Source: an uncultured Collinsella sp.
Lineage (GTDB): Bacteria; Actinomycetota; Coriobacteriia; Coriobacteriales; Coriobacteriaceae
Length of the DNA: 6,094 bases
Direction: 5' to 3'
Assembly (NCBI GenBank): GCA_958447445.1
Contig: CAUDAE010000107.1
Location: forward strand, 1 to 6,094
Below are positions 1 to 4,044 of the stretch, in pieces (within the stretch, counting starts at the first letter, position 1; every line of letters starts with the position of its first letter). The translations under genes and the position numbers were made by a program. The notes under the pieces were generated by a model. The model saw only the letters and a list, made by a program, of their open reading frames with translations. It did not search any database and was not told the DNA's origin.

Positions 1-405
1 GGGGAACACGACGGTGCCGATGTCGCGACCCTCGGCCACGATATCGCGGTCCTCGGCGGCGCGGCGCTGATGGATGAGCATGGCGGCGCGCACGCCCGGG
101 TAGGCCGAGACCTTGGAGACGTTGGCGTCCACCTGCGGGGTGCGGATGGCAGCCGATGCGTCCTGGCCGTCGATGGTCAGGCGCGTGTCCTCGCCGGTGC
201 TGTTGGTAAAGCGAATCTCGATCTGCTCGGCGAGGGCGTCGATGGCCGGCTCGTCGTCCAGGTCGATGCCGCGGTCGAGCGCGGCGAAGGTGACGGCGCG
301 ATACATGGCGCCCGTGTCGAGCTTGTTAAAGCCCAGCTGGCGGGCGATCTCCTTGGCAATGGTGGACTTGCCGGAACCGGCGGGGCCGTCGATGGCGACG
401 ATCAT
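1..405 (-). CDS. cmk: Cytidylate kinase, N-terminal 135 residues (3' end outside window)
   Basis: Cmk phosphorylates CMP and dCMP with ATP in the cytoplasm, supplying CDP and dCDP for nucleic acid and lipid precursors. Visible in the sequence: the protein begins MIVAIDGPAGSGKST, with the P-loop GPAGSGKST at residues 7-15. The LDTGAMYRA motif at about 29-37 follows, and then VAEGRDIGTVVFP at 123-135, which matches the conserved GRDxGTVVFP segment of the CMP-binding region. The reading frame is open to the left edge, so the LID and the C-terminal part lie outside; the family is usually about 220-230 residues, so roughly 60 percent is present. The ATG at 405-403 is chosen because AAAGGAAG lies 5' of it (AGGA with an 8-nt spacer) and because the P-loop sits at the expected distance from the start. 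The gene lies 66 bp downstream of the pseudouridine synthase gene, an order I recall from many actinobacteria. No frame damage is visible. Confidence 0.95.
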   Translation of the reverse strand, partial: MIVAIDGPAGSGKSTIAKEIARQLGFNKLDTGAMYRAVTFAALDRGIDLDDEPAIDALAEQIEIRFTNSTGEDTRLTIDGQDASAAIRTPQVDANVSKVSAYPGVRAAMLIHQRRAAEDRDIVAEGRDIGTVVFP

Positions 406-411
406 GCAATG

Positions 412-419
412 CTTCCTTT
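412..419 (-). promoter_or_regulatory. Ribosome binding site of cmk
   Basis: The minus strand reads AAAGGAAG, an imperfect Shine-Dalgarno sequence whose AGGA core is 8 nt from the cmk ATG. It fixes the start of a gene that is incomplete in this window. The rest of the 66-bp spacer (406-471) shows no hairpin with a T-run and no convincing promoter, so read-through from the upstream gene is the simplest expectation. Confidence 0.6.
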
Positions 420-471
420 CGGTGGTTGACGTGCTGGTATGGGACGCGGACGTTGAGGCGCGGCGGGTTGT

Positions 472-1434
472 CTAGCCTGTGTAGCGCTCGCGGTAGGTGT
501 TGCGCTTGGGCGCGGAGCCGTGGCTGCCGTGGTGGCGCGTGCAGCTCGCGGTGTTGGACGCGGGCGCGGCGGCGCGCTTGGAGGCGGCCTGCTTGGGCGG
601 GATACCGCCGGCCTTGAGGATCTGCACCTCGCGGTCGGTGAGCTCGCGCCACGAGCCCTTGGCCACGTCCTTGAGCTCCAGGCCGGCAAAGTTACAGCGA
701 TGCAGGCGGATCACCGGGTGGTGAATCTTGCTCAGCATGCGTTTGACCTGGTTCTTGCGGCCCTCGCGGATGATAACCTCCACGGCGGTGGTGCCGGGTT
801 TTACGCCTTGCGGAGCCACGGCCTCGGCCTTGCGCGCGTTAATGACGCGGCAGATTGCCGGCTGGCACAGGCCGTCGTCGAGCTCGATGCCGCGACGGAG
901 TGGTTCCAAGTCACGATCGGTCAGGTGGCCGTCCACCAGCGCCTGATAGGTCTTGTAGACGTGCTTGCTGGGATGCAGCAGATCCTGCGACAGGTCGCCG
1001 TCGGTGGTAAAGAGCAAAAGGCCCGTAGTGTCGCGGTCTAGGCGGCCCACCGGAAAGAGGCCCGGAAATCGGTCGCGCGGAACCAGGTCCGCCACACAGG
1101 GGCGCTCCTGCGGGTCGCTCATGGTGGTGAGGTAGCCGGTCGGCTTATAGAGCATCAGGTACACGGCGCCCTGGTTGAGCTTGACGGTCATGCCGTCGAC
1201 CTCGATATGGTCGCGGTCCACATCAACCTTGGTGCCCAGCTCGGTTGCGACCTCGCCGTTAACCGTCACGCGGCCGGCGGTCATCAGGTCCTCCGAGCCG
1301 CGGCGGCTCGCCACGCCCGCGCGCGCCAAAAAGCGCTGCAGGCGCATCGTGTGCGGGTAGACGGGCTGGGCGTCGCCTGCGGGCGTTGTGGCGCCTGCGG
1401 CGCGCGTCACCTCTGCTTCGTTAGTCCTCGTCAT
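472..1434 (-). CDS. rluB: RsuA/RluB-family 23S rRNA pseudouridine synthase
   Basis: A 320-residue RNA pseudouridine synthase of the RsuA/RluB/RluE/RluF family, which isomerises a specific uridine; the RluB type acts on 23S rRNA. After an unconserved N-terminal segment of about 29 residues comes an S4 RNA-binding domain (about 30-80, starting MRLQRFLARAGVASRR). The catalytic domain carries LMLYKPTGYLTT at about 93-104 and GRLDRDTTGLLLFTTDGD at 130-147. By family knowledge the catalytic aspartate is the one in GRLD, here D133. The late conserved stretch EGRKNQVKRML is at 224-234. The tail from about 277 is rich in Ala, Lys, His, Ser and Arg and looks disordered. The frame is open to 1503, but the ATG at 1434 is preferred: GGAGG lies 6 nt upstream, whereas the longer start would intrude 83 bp into scpB. 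With this start the gene overlaps the scpB stop by 14 bp, implying coupling. The exact target uridine, and hence RluB rather than a sister enzyme, rests on context (scpB just upstream, cmk downstream). Confidence 0.92.
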   Translation of the reverse strand: MTRTNEAEVTRAAGATTPAGDAQPVYPHTMRLQRFLARAGVASRRGSEDLMTAGRVTVNGEVATELGTKVDVDRDHIEVDGMTVKLNQGAVYLMLYKPTGYLTTMSDPQERPCVADLVPRDRFPGLFPVGRLDRDTTGLLLFTTDGDLSQDLLHPSKHVYKTYQALVDGHLTDRDLEPLRRGIELDDGLCQPAICRVINARKAEAVAPQGVKPGTTAVEVIIREGRKNQVKRMLSKIHHPVIRLHRCNFAGLELKDVAKGSWRELTDREVQILKAGGIPPKQAASKRAAAPASNTASCTRHHGSHGSAPKRNTYRERYTG

Positions 1435-2149
1435 GCATGTCCTCCGAGGTATCGTCGACAACCAGGGTATCCTCGTCCTCGACTGCCTCAACATCTTCAA
1501 CATCGATATCGATCAGTTCGCGCTCTTCGTCCAGGTCCTCGGCCTGCTCTTCGAGCGTGGACTGGATGCTGCGGCCGCTTAGGCGCTCGCGGATAAACTG
1601 ACGCGACTGCTCGTCGGGGGCAAACTGTTCCAGGTCGGGCAGATCGCGGGTGGAGCGCAGACCGAACTTCTCCAAAAAGGCGTTGGTCGTGCCGTAGATG
1701 ATGGCCTGACCGCGCTGGGGGTCGCGGCCGAGCTCGCGCACCAGACCCTTGTCAACGAGCGACGCGATGACGCCGTCGGAGTTGACGCCGCGGATGCCCT
1801 TGACCACCTCGCGCGTGACGGGCTGGTGGTAGGCGATGACGGCCAGGGTCTCGAGCGCCGCCTGCGACAGTTTTTGCGTGTCCCAGCTCAGTACATAGGC
1901 CTCGACCACATCGTGGTAGGCGGGGTGTGTAAACAGACGCCAGCCACCGGCGACTTCGCGCAGCTGAAAGCCGCGATTGGCCTCCTCGTACTCAACCTTG
2001 AGCTCGGCCAACAGCGACGCGCACTCTCCCGGGGCGATATCCAGCGCACCTGCCAGCGCGGGTGCGCTCACGGGGTCGCTCGACACCAGCAGCAGCGCCT
2101 CGAGGGCGCCTTTGAGGCTGTTTGCCTCTAGCGTGGAAAGGGTTGACAT
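1421..2149 (-). CDS. scpB: Segregation and condensation protein B
   Basis: ScpB (242 residues) is the paired winged-helix subunit that binds the ScpA middle region in the Smc-ScpAB complex, which compacts and helps separate chromosomes. The family signature is plain: a first winged-helix domain at about 11-85 (LKGALEALLLVSSDPVS near the start), then LSQAALETLAVIAYHQPVTR at 94-113, IRGVNSDGVIASLVDKGLV at 119-137, and GQAIIYGTTNAFLEKFGL at 147-164. Most ScpB proteins I know are about 180-200 residues. Here residues from about 197 form an added tail very rich in Asp and Glu, with few basic residues, probably disordered. The ATG at 2149 has AGGAG with an 8-nt spacer, and this site overlaps the scpA stop codon, so translation is likely coupled to scpA (gap 11 bp). 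The 3' end overlaps rlu by 14 bp. Confidence 0.96.
   Translation of the reverse strand: MSTLSTLEANSLKGALEALLLVSSDPVSAPALAGALDIAPGECASLLAELKVEYEEANRGFQLREVAGGWRLFTHPAYHDVVEAYVLSWDTQKLSQAALETLAVIAYHQPVTREVVKGIRGVNSDGVIASLVDKGLVRELGRDPQRGQAIIYGTTNAFLEKFGLRSTRDLPDLEQFAPDEQSRQFIRERLSGRSIQSTLEEQAEDLDEERELIDIDVEDVEAVEDEDTLVVDDTSEDMHDED
1441..1445 (-). promoter_or_regulatory. Ribosome binding site deciding the rlu start
   Basis: The minus strand reads CGGAGGACATGC before ATGACG. The GGAGG core is 6 nt from the ATG at 1434 and lies inside the last codons of scpB. This is the main reason for rejecting the longer start at 1503. A second ATG four bases upstream (within ATGCATG) belongs to the scpB frame and is not the rlu start. 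Confidence 0.8.
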
Positions 2150-2157
2150 GGTTGCGG

Positions 2158-2162
2158 CTCCT
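2158..2162 (-). promoter_or_regulatory. scpB ribosome binding site overlapping the scpA stop
   Basis: The minus strand reads TAGGAG: the scpA stop codon TAG shares its last two bases with the AGGAG Shine-Dalgarno of scpB, 8 nt before its ATG. A ribosome finishing ScpA therefore lies over the scpB initiation region, an arrangement suited to balanced synthesis of two subunits of one complex. Confidence 0.75.
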
Positions 2163-2970
2163 ATTCGGTGAGCTCGGGGCCCTCGCCGGGCACGTATGCC
2201 TCGGCGCCCTCGACGCGGTTGATTTGAATGGTTCCAAAGATCTCGTCCTGGCTCAACGTGAGCGAGCCGCGCTTGGCGAGCTCGAGCATGGCCAGGAAGG
2301 TAACGACGAGCTGCTCGGTGGTGGCGTCGCCGTCCAGCAGCTCGCGGAAGGTGCAGGTTTGGTGCGCCATGGTAAAGCGGTCGACCGATGCCACCGTCAG
2401 GTCGAGCGGCACGCGATGCGGTGCCACGTGCTCGGCCTCCAGCAGGAAGGTCTGGCGCTTGCCGTCCAGGTCGGCGCAGATGACGGCGAGGCCGCGCAGG
2501 GTAATGCCGGCCAGGTAGTCGGGCATAAGGCCCAAGAACTCAGGGTCGGGGCCGGCAACGCGCGGATGCATGCGGCTCTCGGACTGCATGCGCGCGCCAA
2601 GGGCCGCCGCTGCGCCCTTAAACTGCTTGTACGCGATCAGGCGCTGGATCAGTACCTCACGCAGGGCGTCGCCGTCGAGCGCGCTGAGTTCCTCGAGGTC
2701 TTCGTCGTCCTCGTCATCGTCGACGGATTTGCTGGGGGCCTCCTGCGGCACCAGCGAGGCGGCCTTAATGTCCAAAAGGGTTGCCGCGACCAGCAAAAAG
2801 TCGCTCGCTACGTCTAGGTCCAGTGCCTCGATGCGCTCGACCTCGGCAAGGTACTGCTCGGCCACCTCGCTGATCGAGATGGCACCGATATCAACTTTTT
2901 GGCGGGTTACCAGCTGCAGCAGCAGGTCGAACGGTCCGCTGTAGACCTGCGTCGACACGCGATACGACAT
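2161..2970 (-). CDS. scpA: Segregation and condensation protein A (kleisin)
   Basis: ScpA (269 residues) is the kleisin that bridges the Smc ATPase heads and binds ScpB, forming the bacterial condensin in the cytoplasm. The N-terminal Smc-neck-binding part shows the family hallmark YSGPFDLLLQLV at 10-21, then DIGAISISEVAEQYL at 27-41 and FLLVAATLLDIKAASLVP at 58-75. A linker at about 79-97 contains a run of acidic residues (DDDEDDEDLEE at 84-94). The middle ScpB-binding region follows, and the C-terminal winged helix that contacts the Smc head is seen as FLAMLELAKRGSLTLSQDEIFGTI at 225-248. The length is typical for the family. The ATG at 2970 has a near-perfect AAAGGAGGT Shine-Dalgarno with a 5-nt spacer. 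It is the first gene of the scpA-scpB-rlu block and follows an 84-bp spacer that may hold its own promoter. Confidence 0.97.
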   Translation of the reverse strand: MSYRVSTQVYSGPFDLLLQLVTRQKVDIGAISISEVAEQYLAEVERIEALDLDVASDFLLVAATLLDIKAASLVPQEAPSKSVDDDEDDEDLEELSALDGDALREVLIQRLIAYKQFKGAAAALGARMQSESRMHPRVAGPDPEFLGLMPDYLAGITLRGLAVICADLDGKRQTFLLEAEHVAPHRVPLDLTVASVDRFTMAHQTCTFRELLDGDATTEQLVVTFLAMLELAKRGSLTLSQDEIFGTIQINRVEGAEAYVPGEGPELTE

Positions 2971-2975
2971 CTTCG

Positions 2976-2984
2976 ACCTCCTTT
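2976..2984 (-). promoter_or_regulatory. Strong ribosome binding site of scpA
   Basis: The minus strand reads AAAGGAGGT, almost a full complement of the 16S rRNA tail, 5 nt before the scpA ATG. It is the strongest such site in the window and supports this start. A short GC hairpin (5-bp arms GCGCC/GGCGC at 2989-3003) lies just upstream of it and leaves the site itself free. Confidence 0.8.
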
Positions 2985-3020
2985 GACGGCGCCTTCGCGG
3001 CGCGGTTTGGGTGCATGTTA

Positions 3021-3039
3021 CGACCGTTTTGCACGGTCG
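3021..3039. repeat. Inverted repeat (7-bp arms, 5-nt loop) ahead of scpA
   Basis: CGACCGT at 3021-3027 and ACGGTCG at 3033-3039 are perfect inverted copies around TTTGC. The element lies between the M50 gene stop and the scpA start. Neither strand has a T-run directly after it, so it does not look like a standard intrinsic terminator. It could be a protein-binding palindrome, an RNA hairpin at the start of the scpA transcript, or a weak pause or processing site. The sequence alone does not say which; the symmetry is certain, the function is not. Confidence 0.5.
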
Positions 3040-3046
3040 ACCTGTA

Positions 3047-3075
3047 AGTTTACCCTAGATGCCGGCGATTGCGAA
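3047..3075 (-). promoter_or_regulatory. Weak candidate promoter for scpA-scpB-rlu
   Basis: On the minus strand, TTCGCA (3075-3070) and TAAACT (3052-3047) are separated by 17 nt and each match the housekeeping -35 and -10 consensus at 4 of 6 positions. The -35 would lie within the last codons of the M50 gene, and the inverted repeat at 3021-3039 would fall near the start of the transcript. Matches of this quality arise by chance, so this is only a candidate; read-through from upstream is equally possible. Confidence 0.2.
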
Positions 3076-3738
3076 GTTGAGCAGCTGCTCCGCTAGCGGA
3101 TACACGGTAACGTCGAAATAACGGCCGATCACGTCGATGCCGGTCCACATGGGCAGCAGGTACAGCACGATGATAAGGATCGGCATGGCGTATTGCTGCA
3201 GACGGTAGTAGTTGGCGAGCGCCTTGCCTTTGAGGAACGGAACGATGATCGACGAGCCGTCGAGCGGCGGGATCGGGATGAGGTTAAAGAACGCGAGCGA
3301 CAGGTTGACCACGATAAAGGTGGCACCGAAGTTCATGATTTGGGACGCCACGGCAAAGGACATGCTGGTGTAGAGGTTGCCGTATGTCGCGCGCATGAGG
3401 GCGGCTGCGAGACACGCGAGCGCGATGTTCGATGCAGGGCCGGCCGCGCTCACCAGGACCTCGTCGCGCTTGGGGTGCTTGAGGTTATTGAGGTAGACGG
3501 GCACGGGCTTGGCAAAGGCGAACACCGGGCCGCCGGCGGCAAGCATGAGCAGCGGCAGGAGGATGGTGCCAAACGGGTCGATATGGTTGAGCGGGTTGAG
3601 CGAGACACGACCACGCGAGCGGGCCGTCTTGTCGCCGAGCGCCCAGGCCGCGGCGGCGTGTGCGCTCTCGTGGATGACGATGCCCGCGATGACGGCGACG
3701 GCGCTCGCGAGCAGGTTCATGAGGTAGCTGCTGGACAT
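3055..3738 (-). CDS. M50 (site-2 protease-like) membrane metalloprotease
   Basis: A 227-residue integral membrane protein of the M50 family, in the short subgroup lacking a PDZ domain. M50 enzymes are zinc proteases that cut substrates within or near the membrane; the substrate of this subgroup is generally unknown. The zinc motif HExxH is present as HESAH at 23-27 in the first membrane helix (about 9-33). The second motif is NLIPIPPLDG at 152-161, where D160 is the expected third zinc ligand. Other hydrophobic segments are at about 55-75, 97-115, 125-150 and 183-200. The conserved SAAGPASN lies at 97-104. All expected catalytic residues are present, so it should be active. The ATG at 3738 has AGGGGAG with a 4-nt spacer, overlapping the stop of the preceding small membrane gene (9-bp gap). 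Proximity to scpA is recurrent, as I remember it, in Gram-positive genomes, but no functional link is shown here. Confidence 0.92.
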   Translation of the reverse strand: MSSSYLMNLLASAVAVIAGIVIHESAHAAAAWALGDKTARSRGRVSLNPLNHIDPFGTILLPLLMLAAGGPVFAFAKPVPVYLNNLKHPKRDEVLVSAAGPASNIALACLAAALMRATYGNLYTSMSFAVASQIMNFGATFIVVNLSLAFFNLIPIPPLDGSSIIVPFLKGKALANYYRLQQYAMPILIIVLYLLPMWTGIDVIGRYFDVTVYPLAEQLLNFAIAGI

Positions 3739-3747
3739 GGCGCTCCC

Positions 3748-4044
3748 CTAGCGGACGCGGCGCGAGGCGCGCGTGAGCAGGTAATCGGCCACAAACAAAA
3801 TGACGGCTACGATGGCGTAATCCAGGCGGAACACACCGCCGAAGGGCGATGTGATGACGCCGTACCCGGCGATGGCGCTCGGCAGCGCGCGCGAAAGCTC
3901 TACGACAAAGCCCACGATCTGCAGCTTGGCGGTGAGGCCGCTAAAGCACAGCAACACGGTCATCGCGCTCATAAAGATGCCGCAGATGCGACAGGCGATG
4001 GCGATGATGCTCATCGCCACGGCAGCGGCCTTACGAGAGTTCAC
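3748..4044 (-). CDS. Small unrecognised membrane protein (GTG start)
   Basis: I do not recognise this 98-residue protein. It is strongly hydrophobic, with likely membrane segments at about 7-35, 42-66 and 74-91, though the exact number (three or four) is uncertain. It starts basic (NSRK) and ends TRASRRVR, a positively charged tail that would favour a cytoplasmic C-terminus. No catalytic motif is visible; two cysteines near the first segment (C18, C21) and one at C33 are noted without an assigned role. The frame is open upstream to an ATG at 4164, but the GTG at 4044 is preferred because GAGGAG lies 7 nt upstream, and the residues before it look like an out-of-frame reading of the ABC-F gene. 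An ATG at 4014 lacks a comparable binding site. The gene overlaps the ABC-F end by 14 bp and ends 9 bp before the M50 gene, so it is very probably made together with both. Confidence 0.72.
   Translation of the reverse strand: MNSRKAAAVAMSIIAIACRICGIFMSAMTVLLCFSGLTAKLQIVGFVVELSRALPSAIAGYGVITSPFGGVFRLDYAIVAVILFVADYLLTRASRRVR

Noticed and set aside
406..471. Promoter or terminator between rlu and cmk
   Set aside because: No inverted repeat with a T-run and no paired -35/-10 matches were found; only the cmk ribosome binding site is supported.
520..1041. A 173-codon plus-strand frame opposite rlu
   Set aside because: No recognisable motif, and the minus strand here encodes the catalytic domain of the pseudouridine synthase.
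1435..1503. Longer N-terminus for the pseudouridine synthase, starting at 1503
   Set aside because: It would overlap scpB by 83 bp, its extra 23 residues resemble nothing in the family, and a strong GGAGG site points to 1434.
3021..3039. Intrinsic terminator after the M50 gene
   Set aside because: The hairpin is real but no T-run follows it on the minus strand, so it is listed only as an inverted repeat.
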